Source: Caulobacter sp.
GTDB lineage: Bacteria; Pseudomonadota; Alphaproteobacteria; Caulobacterales; Caulobacteraceae
DNA: 64,000 bases
Direction of reading: 5' to 3'
Assembly (NCBI GenBank): GCA_017745235.1
Contig: JAGHZU010000016.1
Location: 1 to 64,000 of the forward strand
Below the pieces are notes generated by a model. That model saw only the letters and a program-made list of their open reading frames with translations. It had not been told where the DNA came from and did no database searches. Numbering within the stretch: the stretch's first letter is position 1; each line of letters opens with the position of its first letter. The position numbers were made by a program, and so were the translations under genes. Positions 10,371-20,102 of this stretch are shown here, in pieces.

Positions 10371-13300
10371 CTACAGTAACCAGCCGTCGGGCGTCGCCGA
10401 TCCGGTGATATCCATGTGCAGGGCGTACATGCCGGCGTCAGCGGCGCCAGGGCCATCGACGATCGTCACGTAGTAGGATCCTGTCGTCGTGGGCGTGATA
10501 TCCAGCGCGTGGTCGGCATTGCTGTCGACCGCCGCAAGGCGACCGAGCGAGTTATAGACGGCCAAGGTCGCGCCAATGGGGCCGCCGTCAATATTGGCGA
10601 TCGACAGATGCAAGGACTGCCCCGCATTCGCCTGGAAGACGAACCAATCGCGATCGCCCTCGGTCAGGGTGCTTCTGGCGCCATCGGTCGTCAGGGTGTG
10701 GCCGAATACTTGGTCGCGGCCGAACGGCGCGTCTCCGGCCCGGCCTTCTCTGGCTCCGCCTTCCAGCCAGTGGGTTAGGGCCGCCTCGGGGGTGCGGCCG
10801 GCAAGATCGGGGTTGCTGAGCAAATAGGCGACCGAATCGAAGCCCCCCGTGGGCCGTCCCTCAGCGCGACCTGCCAGCAAATAGTGGGTGATCGCGGCGT
10901 CGGCGTCCAAGCCGAAGGCTCGGGCCAGGTCGACCGAGCTGGCGGTGTAAGCCCGGGCGTCGAAACCAGTAATCGCCAGGCCAGAGTCAAAGCCGTGCTC
11001 GACATAATCGCGGGCGGCTGCGTTGAGATCGGCGCCGACCCGGGCCGCGACGTCGGGATTGGACGCGGCATAGAGGTGGGCATCGAAGCTCGTCCAGCTC
11101 AAGCCATCACGGACCCCCTGGATTAGGTAGTGCCGTGTCGCCGCGGCGGCGTCCGCTCCGAACATGCGTAGCAAGTCAATGTTAGACGCCAGATAACGGT
11201 ACGGGTCGAAGCTGTTTATGACGCGGTGCTCGTAGACGCCCTGGACCAGGTAGTGATTGACTGCGGCGGTTGCGTCGGCCCCAAAGGCCCGTGCCAGGTC
11301 GCTGTTGCTGGCGGCGTAGATCAGTGGGTCGAAGCCGGTGGTCGGCCGGTTCTCGTAGACTCCCTGGACCAGATAATGGTTCAAGGCCGCGCCAGCGTCG
11401 GCCCTAAACGCGAGGGTCAGGTCGCTGTTGGAGGCCGCGTAGATCAGCGGATTGAACAGGGCGGCCGCGCGGCCTTCCAGCCTGCCTTGGCCTCCATAGT
11501 GCTGAACGGCGAGGGTGGCGTTGGTCGCGAAAGCTTTAGCCAGGTCGACGTAGGAGGCCGCGTAGATCAGGCCATTGATCGTGCCCGGTGCGGCGAACTC
11601 GGCCCAGGTCTTCGTCGTGTTGTCGAACCTGACGAATTCGACGTTGCGCACTGTCGTGGACGTGGCTCCGGATCGCACGGTCCAGCCGTCACCATCGGCG
11701 GTGACCACATAGGATCCGAAGCCTGAGGTCAGCACAAGGGTGTCCGAGCCGGCCGCGCCGTCAAGAATGTCGCCGTCTCGCCCCAGGATTAGGGTGTCGT
11801 CGCCAGCGCCGCCGTCGACGGTATCTTTGCCCAGGCCGCCATCCAGAACGTCATTGCCATCGTCCCCGGCCAAATTGTCATCGCCGTCGCCCCCCCACAG
11901 GGTGTCACCACCGTCGCCTCCCGATAGGAGGTCCGCGTCCGCGCCGCCCGCTAGAATGTCATTGCCTGCGTCTCCGGACAGGACGTCGCCACCCCGGTCG
12001 CCGTGGAGAGTGTCGTCGCCGTCGCCGCCCGATAGCCGGTCTGTTCCACCAAGACCGGACAGCTTGTCCGCGCCGGCCTGGCCTTCGATCCAATCAGCGG
12101 CCGCCGTGCCGAAGAGGGTGTCGGCCGTGACGTCGCCCAGAGTTGCTGTCTGAAGGCCGGTGAAGAGCGCATTCGTGATATCGGAAGCGCGAATGCGTTG
12201 GAATTCGAGCTCTGAGCCGTTGGACAGGGTGACGTAGACTTGGGAGAAGAAAACTTGGTTGTCCGTACCGACGACCAGCTTCTCCGAGACCTTGAGCACG
12301 AACAGGTTGTCAACCGAAAGAATATCGGTGCCGAACTGGAACTCCAAGATGACGTCGTGGCCCTTCCCGACCACGAAGGTGTCGCGGCCAACGCCACCGG
12401 TCAGGTAGTTGAACCCGGCGCCGCCGATCAGCGTGTCGTCGCCGGCCATTGGGTCGTCAATATAGAAGCCGCCGATCAGCGTATCGTCGCCGTCCCCGCC
12501 ATCGAGAATGTCATTTCCCGCGCCACCGGTAAGTTCGTCGTTCCCGCCGCGACCGATGAGGATGTCATCGCCGTTGTTACCCCAGAGCACGTTGGCCTGG
12601 TTAGTTCCCAACAGGGTGTCGGCGTAGGCCGAACCATACAAGGCCTCCATGTTGAGGACGACATCCAGCCCGCCGCGATTTCCGGCTTGCGGGGTGGCGA
12701 CGGTCAGATCGACCGTCACCCCGCGGTCGCTGTAAGCATAAACGATGAGGTCGTAGCCCTCGCCGCCATCATAGACGTCGTTGCCGCCGTCCATGTCGTA
12801 GAACTTGTCGTTGCCGTCGCCGCCGAAAGCCCGGTCGTCGCCTGCCTCGCCGTAGAGTTGATCGTCGCCCGCGCCGCCGATCAGTACGTCGTCGCCGCTG
12901 CCTCCATAGAACAAGACGCCTTCGGTGACCGACGGATCGACGCTCAGGTGGTCGGCGTTTATAGTGGCGCGGACTTCTTGGACTCCAGTTATTGTGTCCC
13001 AGCCGAAGCCAGTGTTTTGCGGTCCCGCCTGGCCTAGTACGAAGGTCGCGCCGGTCGAGTCAGGGGCGACGAAATAGAGGACGTTGTGGTTTCCGCCGCC
13101 GCCCTCGATCACATCGTTGCCGCTACCGCCTTCGAAGCTGTCGTTACCGGCCCCGCCGATCAGATGATCGTCGCCGTCCCCGCCAGTCAGGGCCGAGCCG
13201 GTGCTATTGGCCACCAGGACATCATCGCCCGCCAAGCCGTTCATAGAGACGTAGCCCACCACTCCGTCTACGGCCGCTACTTCGCGCGCGGTCAGATGAT

Positions 13301-14087
13301 CATTGCCGTAGCTGCCGTTGAAATAGAAATATGAACTGGCAGTCGTGGTGTAGGTCAGGCTGATCGCACTGCCGTCCAGTCTCATGCCGCTGAGGTTCAG
13401 CGGAGTAAGCTGGGCCAGAGTTCGGTCGGTGAGGCGCAGAAGAGGCAACCAGTCGTACGCACCGCCCGCTCCGTCGGTGTCGATGTCGATTAACACGTCC
13501 GAGCCGGATTGGGTCGCGCGCAGGTGCCCGCTGGCGAACAGGTTGGTAACCCTATCCCAGTTGATCATACGCGAGGAGAGGGCGTTTAGATCGATTTGGT
13601 CGTCGCCGGTTAGGCCGCTGATCGTTAGGTAGCGATCGCCGACTCCGGGGTTTCGACCGTAGTCGGAGGCAAAGGTGATGCGATCGGCGCCTGAACCCAG
13701 CGAGATCGTGCCGCCCGACATCGGCATGTCGATATAGGCGTAGTCATTGCCCGCGCCCAGTTCGACGGAGAAGCGGGTCAGAAAGCGTAGTTCGAGGTGG
13801 TCGTTGCCGTCGCCAGCGTCGACCCGCCAGTCATAGGCGGGAGCATGGAAGTAGCCAGCGGCAGTGATCCAGTCGTCGCCCGCGCCGCCGTCCAGGGTGA
13901 TTAGTCCGCCCGCGCCAGTGTAGGAGCGCTCGACCCAGAACTGATCATCGCCGGCGCCGCCGCGAATGATGTCGTTATCGCCGCCTTTGTCGACGATGTA
14001 GTCGTCACCGCCCAGTCCATCGATAAAATCGGTGGCCGTTCCACCTGTCAGCGTATCGCTAGCCTGCGTACCGGTGATCGTGGCCAT
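10371..14087 (-). CDS. Large RTX-type calcium-binding secreted protein with Y-N-D-HY repeats and C-terminal PPC domain
   Basis: This 1238-residue acidic protein has no N-terminal signal peptide. RTX nonapeptide blocks (GGxGxDxhx) occur at residues ~1-50, ~282-335, ~394-442, ~489-569 and ~652-790, which would fold into Ca2+-dependent beta-rolls. Seven copies of a ~41-residue repeat follow (residues ~836-1119). The last ~110 residues resemble a bacterial pre-peptidase C-terminal domain (DRDWFVFQANAGQSLHLSI, then TGSYYVTIVDG). RTX proteins normally leave by type I secretion, but no secretion genes are in the window. The ATG is preceded by AGGGGGAA. It lies 108 bases downstream of rfbA on the same strand, suggesting a cell-surface partner of the rhamnose-containing glycan. 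It is not recognisably RsaA. Confidence 0.9.
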   Translation of the reverse strand: MATITGTQASDTLTGGTATDFIDGLGGDDYIVDKGGDNDIIRGGAGDDQFWVERSYTGAGGLITLDGGAGDDWITAAGYFHAPAYDWRVDAGDGNDHLELRFLTRFSVELGAGNDYAYIDMPMSGGTISLGSGADRITFASDYGRNPGVGDRYLTISGLTGDDQIDLNALSSRMINWDRVTNLFASGHLRATQSGSDVLIDIDTDGAGGAYDWLPLLRLTDRTLAQLTPLNLSGMRLDGSAISLTYTTTASSYFYFNGSYGNDHLTAREVAAVDGVVGYVSMNGLAGDDVLVANSTGSALTGGDGDDHLIGGAGNDSFEGGSGNDVIEGGGGNHNVLYFVAPDSTGATFVLGQAGPQNTGFGWDTITGVQEVRATINADHLSVDPSVTEGVLFYGGSGDDVLIGGAGDDQLYGEAGDDRAFGGDGNDKFYDMDGGNDVYDGGEGYDLIVYAYSDRGVTVDLTVATPQAGNRGGLDVVLNMEALYGSAYADTLLGTNQANVLWGNNGDDILIGRGGNDELTGGAGNDILDGGDGDDTLIGGFYIDDPMAGDDTLIGGAGFNYLTGGVGRDTFVVGKGHDVILEFQFGTDILSVDNLFVLKVSEKLVVGTDNQVFFSQVYVTLSNGSELEFQRIRASDITNALFTGLQTATLGDVTADTLFGTAAADWIEGQAGADKLSGLGGTDRLSGGDGDDTLHGDRGGDVLSGDAGNDILAGGADADLLSGGDGGDTLWGGDGDDNLAGDDGNDVLDGGLGKDTVDGGAGDDTLILGRDGDILDGAAGSDTLVLTSGFGSYVVTADGDGWTVRSGATSTTVRNVEFVRFDNTTKTWAEFAAPGTINGLIYAASYVDLAKAFATNATLAVQHYGGQGRLEGRAAALFNPLIYAASNSDLTLAFRADAGAALNHYLVQGVYENRPTTGFDPLIYAASNSDLARAFGADATAAVNHYLVQGVYEHRVINSFDPYRYLASNIDLLRMFGADAAAATRHYLIQGVRDGLSWTSFDAHLYAASNPDVAARVGADLNAAARDYVEHGFDSGLAITGFDARAYTASSVDLARAFGLDADAAITHYLLAGRAEGRPTGGFDSVAYLLSNPDLAGRTPEAALTHWLEGGAREGRAGDAPFGRDQVFGHTLTTDGARSTLTEGDRDWFVFQANAGQSLHLSIANIDGGPIGATLAVYNSLGRLAAVDSNADHALDITPTTTGSYYVTIVDGPGAADAGMYALHMDITGSATPDGWLL
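10730..11585 (-). repeat. Seven tandem ~41-residue protein repeats in the RTX protein
   Basis: The repeat units begin INGLIYAAS, FNPLIYAAS, FDPLIYAAS, FDPYRYLAS, FDAHLYAAS, FDARAYTAS and FDSVAYLLS. Each continues with N/S-x-D-L/V, ~10 residues, then an HY-like motif, G-x2-E-x-R. The DNA period is ~123 bases and the copies have diverged, so this is an old protein repeat rather than a recent tandem duplication. The same motif occurs in the glycosyltransferase at 34254-37793. Confidence 0.85.
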
Positions 14088-14195
14088 CTGTCGCTTGTTC
14101 CCCCTGCAGGCGCTCGTTTCGACGATTATATCGGCGCTGTTTGGGTGACAACTTAGGATCGAGCGGCCCGAGGTCTCGGACGAAGCGGACGCGGA

Positions 14196-15059
14196 CTATT
14201 TGGCCAAGTCGATCAAGTAACGACCATACTCGGTCTTACCCATGGTCTTGCCCATGGCGTTGAGCTGTTCCGCCGAGATCCAGCCCTGATTGAAGGCCAC
14301 CTCCTCGGGGCAGCCCACCTTCTGTCCCTGACGCTTTTCGATGGCGCGGATGAACTCGGTGGCCTCGACGAGGCTGTCATGAGTTCCCGTGTCCAGCCAT
14401 GCGAAGCCTCGACCCAGCTTGGAAACGGACAGTTGGCCCTTGTCCATGTAGAGACGATTGATGTCGGTGATTTCGATCTCGCCTCGCGGCGAGGGGGGCA
14501 AGTGGCGCGCCATCTCGACCACTTGGTTGTCGTAGAAGTACAGGCCGGTGACCGCCCAGTTCGAGGCCGGCTTGACGGGCTTCTCCTCAAGGGTGACCGC
14601 CCGGTCCTGCTCATCAAACTCAACCACGCCATACCGCTCAGGATCATGCACGTGATAGGCGAACACCACCGCGCCGGCGTCGGATCGCGAGGCGGCGATG
14701 AGGGCTTCGCTCAGGCCGTGGCCAAAATACAGATTATCGCCTAGGACCAAGGCGCACTTGTCGTCGCCAATGAACTTTTCGCCGACGATAAAGGCGTCCG
14801 CTAGGCCACGTGGCGTTTCCTGGACGGCGTATTCGAAGCGCACCCCCCACTCCGAGCCGTCGCCCAACAGGTCCTTGAACAGCGGGATGTCCTTGGGCGT
14901 CGAGATGATCAGGATGTCGCGGATCCCCGCCAGCATTAGGGTGCTAATGGGATAGTAGACCATCGGCTTGTCGTAGATGGGCAACAACTGCTTGCAGACC
15001 GCCCTCGTCAGGGGGTGCAGGCGCGTGCCGGATCCGCCGGCGAGGACGATGCCTTTCAT
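14196..15059 (-). CDS. rfbA: Glucose-1-phosphate thymidylyltransferase
   Basis: A 287-residue nucleotidyltransferase converting dTTP and glucose 1-phosphate to dTDP-glucose, the first step to dTDP-L-rhamnose. The N-terminus [18 protein letters not shown] is the canonical start and fixes ATG 15059; the open frame continues upstream into rfbD in a wrong register. Further markers are [25 protein letters not shown] and the terminal [10 protein letters not shown]. It is the last gene of the rfbC-B-D-A series, 5 bases after rfbD. Confidence 0.97.
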   Translation of the reverse strand: MKGIVLAGGSGTRLHPLTRAVCKQLLPIYDKPMVYYPISTLMLAGIRDILIISTPKDIPLFKDLLGDGSEWGVRFEYAVQETPRGLADAFIVGEKFIGDDKCALVLGDNLYFGHGLSEALIAASRSDAGAVVFAYHVHDPERYGVVEFDEQDRAVTLEEKPVKPASNWAVTGLYFYDNQVVEMARHLPPSPRGEIEITDINRLYMDKGQLSVSKLGRGFAWLDTGTHDSLVEATEFIRAIEKRQGQKVGCPEEVAFNQGWISAEQLNAMGKTMGKTEYGRYLIDLAK

Positions 15060-15064
15060 AGCCA

Positions 15065-15943
15065 CTAGAGCTCCATCTCGGTCATGCAGGCCGCCAAGCT
15101 GTCGCGCCACGGGCGGCAACGCCACGGCAAGACGGCTTCGATCTTGCCGCAATCCAGGCACGAATTGGCTGGACGCTTGGCGGGGGTGGGATAGTCGGCG
15201 GTGGTGATCCGCTTGACCCGGGCGCTGACGCCGCCGCGCGCGGCCGAAATATCGAAAACCGCCGACGCCAGGTCGGCCCAGGTGGCGTCGCCTGCGCCGC
15301 TTAGGTGGTAGACCCCGGACAGCGAAGGCGTTGCGGCCAGGGCGTCGGCCGTCAGCAAGGCGGCTTCGGCGCAGTCGCGGGCCCAAGTCGGTCGCCCCAA
15401 TTGGTCCGCGACGATGCTCAGTTCGTCGCGGTCCGCGGCGAGGCGCAGCATGGTCTTAACGAAGTTTGCGCCGTGGCGGCTGTAGACCCACGAGGTGCGC
15501 AGGGTGGCCGCCAAGCCGCCGGCCGCGCTGACCGCCTGTTCGCCGGCCAGCTTGCTGGAGCCGTAGACACTGGTTGGTCCTACGGGGTCGGTTTCGGTGT
15601 AGGGGCGGCCCAGCGCGCCGTCGAAGACGTAGTCCGTCGAGAAGTGCACGAATGGCAGGCCACGGGCCGCGCATGCACGGGCCATGGCGGCCGGGGCGTC
15701 GCGATTCAAGAAGTAGGCGGCGTCGGCTTCGCTCTCGGCGCGGTCCACGGCGGTGTAGGCTGCAGCGTTGATCACCGCCGAGGGCGCCACCGCGGCAATC
15801 AAGCCTTCGATAGAGCCGTGATCAGTCAGATCGAGAGTCTCGCGGCCCGCAAAAGTCATGACGCGACCGTTCGACTCGGCCAGCAAGGCCAGTTCTCGGG
15901 CGACTTGACCATTGCGCCCGAAGATGAGAATTGGAGCGGACAT
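15065..15943 (-). CDS. rfbD: dTDP-4-dehydrorhamnose reductase
   Basis: A 292-residue short-chain reductase that completes dTDP-L-rhamnose synthesis with NAD(P)H. The nucleotide-binding motif FGRNGQVA is at the N-terminus, [10 protein letters not shown] marks the active-site strand, and the catalytic Tyr-x3-Lys is in [27 protein letters not shown] is typical of the family. It starts 5 bases after the rfbB stop and ends 5 bases before rfbA, so the three genes form one operon. Confidence 0.96.
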   Translation of the reverse strand: MSAPILIFGRNGQVARELALLAESNGRVMTFAGRETLDLTDHGSIEGLIAAVAPSAVINAAAYTAVDRAESEADAAYFLNRDAPAAMARACAARGLPFVHFSTDYVFDGALGRPYTETDPVGPTSVYGSSKLAGEQAVSAAGGLAATLRTSWVYSRHGANFVKTMLRLAADRDELSIVADQLGRPTWARDCAEAALLTADALAATPSLSGVYHLSGAGDATWADLASAVFDISAARGGVSARVKRITTADYPTPAKRPANSCLDCGKIEAVLPWRCRPWRDSLAACMTEMEL

Positions 15944-15948
15944 GGGCC

Positions 15949-17010
15949 TCAGCTGGCCTTAACGGTCGGCAAACCCAGGCGGCGGCCGTCATAGGCCTCT
16001 CGTAGCGGGCGCCACCAATCAGATCGCGCTAGGTACCATTCGACCGTCTTGCGAATACCGGTTTCGAACGTTTCGCGGGCTTTCCAACCCAGTTCGTTTT
16101 CCAGTTTGGTGGCGTCGATCGCATAACGATGGTCGTGACCTGGGCGATCGGCGACATAGGTGATGAGGTCGCTGTGCGAACCCTCGGCGGAGGGCGCCAA
16201 TTCATCGAGCAGGCCGCAGATCGCCTGCACGACCTGCAGGTTGGTCCGTTCGTTGCGGCCGCCAACATTGTATTTCTCGCCCGGGCGGCCGGCTTCCAGA
16301 ACCGTACGTAGGGCGCGGGCATGGTCCTCGACGTACAGCCAATCGCGGATATTTGTCCCGTCGCCATAGACCGGCAGCGGTCGACGCTCCAGGCCGTTGA
16401 GAATCATCAATGGGATCAGCTTCTCGGGGAAGTGGTAGGGCCCATAGTTGTTGGAGCAGTTGGAGACCAGCACCGGCAGGCCGTAGGTGTGGAACCAGGC
16501 TAGGGCCAGATGGTCGGCCGCCGCCTTGGAAGCCGAATAGGGTGAGGTGGGCGCGTAGGGCGTCGTCTCCTCGAACAGGCCGTCTGCTCCCAGACTGCCA
16601 TAGACTTCGTCCGTGGAAACGTGGACGAAGCGAAAGGCCGCCTTGGCCGTGCCGGTTAGGCCGCGCCAGTAGTCCAATGCGCAGTCGAGCATCACGTAAG
16701 TGCCGACGATGTTCGTATCGATGAACGGGCGGGCCCCGATTATCGAACGATCGACGTGCGACTCGGCGGCCAAGTGCAGCACCGCCTCGGGTGCATGAGC
16801 CTCGAAGATCGCCTTGATCGCGGCGCGATCAGTGATGTCCGCCTGCACAAAGCTGTAATTCGGCGAGGTGGCGATTTCAGCCACCGAGGTCAGGGTGCCG
16901 GCATAGGTAAGCTTGTCGACATTGACGACTTGATCACCACTCTCCTCGATCAGGAGGCGGCACACCGCCGAACCGATAAAACCCGCACCCCCAGTAACAA
17001 GTACCTTCAC
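15949..17010 (-). CDS. rfbB: dTDP-glucose 4,6-dehydratase
   Basis: This 353-residue extended SDR begins with the Rossmann motif TGGAGFIGS. It has the active-site [10 protein letters not shown] (the catalytic Asp-Glu pair) and the Tyr-x3-Lys of [10 protein letters not shown]. It dehydrates dTDP-glucose to dTDP-4-keto-6-deoxyglucose. The start codon is GTG. A 170-base spacer separates it from rfbC upstream and could carry an internal promoter. Confidence 0.97.
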   Translation of the reverse strand: MKVLVTGGAGFIGSAVCRLLIEESGDQVVNVDKLTYAGTLTSVAEIATSPNYSFVQADITDRAAIKAIFEAHAPEAVLHLAAESHVDRSIIGARPFIDTNIVGTYVMLDCALDYWRGLTGTAKAAFRFVHVSTDEVYGSLGADGLFEETTPYAPTSPYSASKAAADHLALAWFHTYGLPVLVSNCSNNYGPYHFPEKLIPLMILNGLERRPLPVYGDGTNIRDWLYVEDHARALRTVLEAGRPGEKYNVGGRNERTNLQVVQAICGLLDELAPSAEGSHSDLITYVADRPGHDHRYAIDATKLENELGWKARETFETGIRKTVEWYLARSDWWRPLREAYDGRRLGLPTVKAS

Positions 17011-17180
17011 GCCCTAATCCTTCCAGACCGACATCGTGATGTTTTGAGCTTCGGCCCCTCCGTGAGCGTCAGCCAATGTACACGCGAGAAGCGCAATATC
17101 AGGTGCGGAATGGCTTCGATAGCCATCGCACGTCTCTCGCCCGATGATCCTTGAACTTTGGAGAGCTGAAGAAAGCCAGA

Positions 17181-17768
17181 TCAGTCGACGAGGCCCAGGG
17201 CGAACCGGTCGTAGACAAAGGGCGTGTCGATGTCGGCCAGCAGCGGCGCCGCGCCGTCGCGGGCATTGGTGGTGATCTGATCGGTCGAAACAGGCCAATC
17301 GATGGCCACGGCAGGATCATTCCACCGCAAGGCCCCTTCTGTCGACGGTGCGTAATAGTCCGTGACCTTGTAGAGCACCTCGCACTCTTCGGTCAGAGTG
17401 CAGTAGGCGTGGGCGAAGCCCTTGGGGACCAGCAACTGCTGGGCGTTTTCAGCCGACAGTTCTGCCCCAACCCAATGACCAAAGGTGGGTGAGCCGAGGC
17501 GAATGTCGACTGCGACGTCGAAGATCGCGCCGCGCACGCAGCGCAGTAGCTTGTCTTGAGCGTGGGGCGGCTTCTGGAAGTGCAGACCGCGCAGAATGCC
17601 TCGCGTGGTCGAGCGTACGTGATTGTCCTGCACGAAAATCCCGCCGGTGAATCCGGCCTCTTCCAGCGCCGATTGACGAAACGTCTCCGAAAACCAACCC
17701 CGCTCGTCGCCATGACGCGCCGGCGTGATAAGCAGCACTTCAGGGATCGCCATGGGCGTGATCTTCAT
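17181..17768 (-). CDS. rfbC: dTDP-4-dehydrorhamnose 3,5-epimerase
   Basis: A 195-residue cupin-fold epimerase. Family signatures are DERGWFSETF, RGILRGLHFQ (the catalytic His), CVRGAIFDVAVDIR, and FAHAYCTLTEECEVLYKVTDYYAP. The first ATG (17768) is used here; ATG 17753 would give MAIPEVLL. The gene starts only 18 bases from a divergent glycosyltransferase, so their promoters must overlap each other or lie in coding sequence. Confidence 0.96.
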   Translation of the reverse strand: MKITPMAIPEVLLITPARHGDERGWFSETFRQSALEEAGFTGGIFVQDNHVRSTTRGILRGLHFQKPPHAQDKLLRCVRGAIFDVAVDIRLGSPTFGHWVGAELSAENAQQLLVPKGFAHAYCTLTEECEVLYKVTDYYAPSTEGALRWNDPAVAIDWPVSTDQITTNARDGAAPLLADIDTPFVYDRFALGLVD

Positions 17769-17786
17769 GATTCAACTCTTCAAGAT

Positions 17787-18848
17787 ATGAGTGCGTCAGG
17801 CATGGCTCGCCCGAACGGCAATGGCAAGAGTGACCTCGCCCCCCGCGCCAGCATCGTCATCGTCTCCTACCAGAGCGGCCCGACCCTGAAGCGCTGTCTG
17901 GAGGCGCTGCGCGCCCAGACGTTCACCGACTTCGAGATCCTGCTGGTCGACAACGCCTCCACCGACGGCGCGCCCCAGGCGGCGGCCGCGGCCGATCCCT
18001 CGATACGGTTCCTGGAGCCCGGCGCCAACCTGGGTTTCGCCGCCGGCAACAATCTGGCGGCTGGGGAAGCGCAGGGGCGCTGGCTGGTGCTGCTCAACCC
18101 CGACGCCTATCCCAAGCCCGACTGGCTGGCGGCTCTGGTCGCCGGGGCGGAGCGCCATCCCGCCGTCGCCTGTTTCACTTCACTTCAGATGGTGGCCGAC
18201 GAGCCGGACCTGATGGACGGCGCCGGCGACGTCATGACCTCGGCCGGCATCCCGTTCCGAGGCGGCTATCGCCGTCGCCGGCCGGCCGACTTGCGCGAGG
18301 GCGAAGTGTTCTCGGCCTGCGGGGCCGCCACCATGATCGACCGCGACCTGTTCCTAAGCCTGGGCGGGTTCGACGAGCGGTTCTTCTGCTACTGCGAGGA
18401 CGTCGACCTGGGCTACCGCCTGCGGCTGGCCGGCGAGGCCACGCTGGTTCTGCCCGACGCCGTGGTCGAGCATGTGGGCTCGGCCAGCACAGGCGTGCGC
18501 TCGGACTTCGCCATCTTCCACGGCTCGCGCAACCGGCTCTGGACCTTCGTGAAGAATACGCCGCCGGTGCTGTTGTGGCTGACGGCTCCATTGCACGCGG
18601 CGGTGACGGCGGGCCTGCTGCTGCTGCACCTGCGGCGCGGCGACGCCGGACCGGCCTGGCGCGGGATCAGGGCCGCCCTAACCCGCGGCGCCCTGGACCC
18701 GATCCTGGCCTCGCGACGCGAAATCCAGGCCAAGCGCCGAGCGGGAACCCTCGACATCCTCCGGGTTATGGCTTGGGATCCGGTGGCCTTCTTTGGCCGC
18801 CGTATCGTCATCCGGCCGTGGAAAGGTCCTCGATCAGGCGCCGCATGA
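17787..18848 (+). CDS. Family 2 glycosyltransferase (rhamnosyltransferase-like)
   Basis: A 353-residue inverting glycosyltransferase with SIVIVSYQSGPTLKRCLEAL, the nucleotide-binding LLVDNASTDG and the LNPDAYP DxD-like motif. ERFFCYCEDVDLGYRLRLAG contains the acidic catalytic region (E-D-x-D). The C-terminal ~120 residues have a hydrophobic stretch (VLLWLTAPLHAAVTAGLLLL) that may attach it to the membrane. The start was set at ATG 17787; ATG 17802 is possible. Divergence from rfbC suggests it may use dTDP-rhamnose. Its end overlaps the convergent argE by 41 bases. Confidence 0.88.
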   Translation: MSASGMARPNGNGKSDLAPRASIVIVSYQSGPTLKRCLEALRAQTFTDFEILLVDNASTDGAPQAAAAADPSIRFLEPGANLGFAAGNNLAAGEAQGRWLVLLNPDAYPKPDWLAALVAGAERHPAVACFTSLQMVADEPDLMDGAGDVMTSAGIPFRGGYRRRRPADLREGEVFSACGAATMIDRDLFLSLGGFDERFFCYCEDVDLGYRLRLAGEATLVLPDAVVEHVGSASTGVRSDFAIFHGSRNRLWTFVKNTPPVLLWLTAPLHAAVTAGLLLLHLRRGDAGPAWRGIRAALTRGALDPILASRREIQAKRRAGTLDILRVMAWDPVAFFGRRIVIRPWKGPRSGAA

Positions 18849-20004
18849 AGGCCCCGCCGCGCTCCATCTGGCTGATCTCCACGAACTCGTCGGGCTGGTG
18901 GGCCTGGTCGATGGAGCCGGGGCCGCAGATGACGGTCGAGAAGCCCGCGCCCTGGAATTGGCCCGCCTCGGCGGCGTAGGGGACCACGCGCGGCGGACCG
19001 TTATCGCCGGCGATGCGACGGGCGAAGGCCTCGGCCGCGCCGTTCTCCTCGGGCGTGAAGGCGGGGGTCAGCGATCGCGTCTCGACCAACACGCCGCCCT
19101 CCGGAGCCTTGACCTTGATCTCGGCGTCCAGCGCTTGGGCCAGGGCGAAGAAGTCGGCCAGGATCTCGCGGGGATCGGGACCGCCAGGGACGCGCAGATC
19201 GAAGATGAAGACGCACTCGCGGGCCAGGATGTTGACGGCCGTGCCGCCGTTGACCTGACCGATGGTCAGGGTCGCGCCCTTGGGCATGTAGGGCGAGGTG
19301 GGATCGGCCTCGCGCTCCAGCCGCTCGGAAAGCTGCACCAGGTGGTTCATCAGCTTGATCGCAACCATATTGGCCGACACGCCCAGGTGCGTCAGGCTGG
19401 AATGGGCCTCGCGGCCGGTCACGGTGACGCGGAAGCTGGCGATGCCCTTGTGGCCGCGCACGGCGACCATGTCGGTAGGTTCGCCCACCACCACCAGGGC
19501 GGGACGGGGAAGCTCGCGGGTGATGACTTCGATCATGTCGGGCGCGCCCAGGCAGCCTACCTCCTCGTCGTAGGAGAAAGCCAGGTGAACAGGGCGGCTC
19601 AGGCTTGATCGGGCAAGATCCGGCGCGGCCGCCAGCGCCAGGGCCAGGAAGCCCTTCATGTCGCAAGTTCCACGCCCGTAGAGACGTCCGTCGCGCGGGG
19701 TCAGGACGAACGGATCGCTGGTCCAGGGCTGGCCGTCGACCGGCACCACGTCGGTGTGGCCCGACAGTACGACCCCGCCCTCGACCGCCGGTCCGATGCT
19801 GGCCAGCAGGTTGCTCTTGGTCCCGTCGGCGTTGGGCACGCGGCGCGAGGCGACGCCCAGCTCGCCGAGATAGGCTTCGACCCACTCCACCAGCGCCAGA
19901 TTCGACAGCCGCGAGGTGGTGTCGAACGCCACCAGCTTGGCCAGGATGTCGACCGCGCGCGCGGTCAGCACTTCGGAGGAGGCGATTTCGGAGACGGCGA
20001 CCAT
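18808..20004 (-). CDS. argE: Acetylornithine deacetylase
   Basis: This 398-residue M20-family metallohydrolase releases acetate from N-acetylornithine in arginine synthesis. Motifs in order are SGHTDVVPV (Zn His and catalytic Asp), GRGTCDMKGFLAL (bridging Asp), SYDEEVGCLGA (catalytic and Zn Glu), VGEPTDM, and the dimerisation segment GKEAH-like GREAHSSLTHLGVSAN. The terminal CGPGSIDQAHQPDEFVE carries the last Zn His. It is monocistronic, divergent from a GST gene. Confidence 0.93.
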   Translation of the reverse strand: MVAVSEIASSEVLTARAVDILAKLVAFDTTSRLSNLALVEWVEAYLGELGVASRRVPNADGTKSNLLASIGPAVEGGVVLSGHTDVVPVDGQPWTSDPFVLTPRDGRLYGRGTCDMKGFLALALAAAPDLARSSLSRPVHLAFSYDEEVGCLGAPDMIEVITRELPRPALVVVGEPTDMVAVRGHKGIASFRVTVTGREAHSSLTHLGVSANMVAIKLMNHLVQLSERLEREADPTSPYMPKGATLTIGQVNGGTAVNILARECVFIFDLRVPGGPDPREILADFFALAQALDAEIKVKAPEGGVLVETRSLTPAFTPEENGAAEAFARRIAGDNGPPRVVPYAAEAGQFQGAGFSTVICGPGSIDQAHQPDEFVEISQMERGGAFMRRLIEDLSTAG

Positions 20005-20102
20005 GGCGCGACCCTAGCCTGCGCCGCGGCCTTCGCCTACCGGGACATGACCCAGGAAGGGATCTGGAGCGTTTCAAGTCCGGACAGCGAGCGGAGGCGC
20101 GG

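Noticed and set aside
10371-14087. Possible CRISPR array or DNA satellite in the repeated region
   Set aside because: The repeats are in-frame protein repeats (RTX nonapeptides and ~41-residue units) with diverged DNA; there are no spacers and no cas genes.
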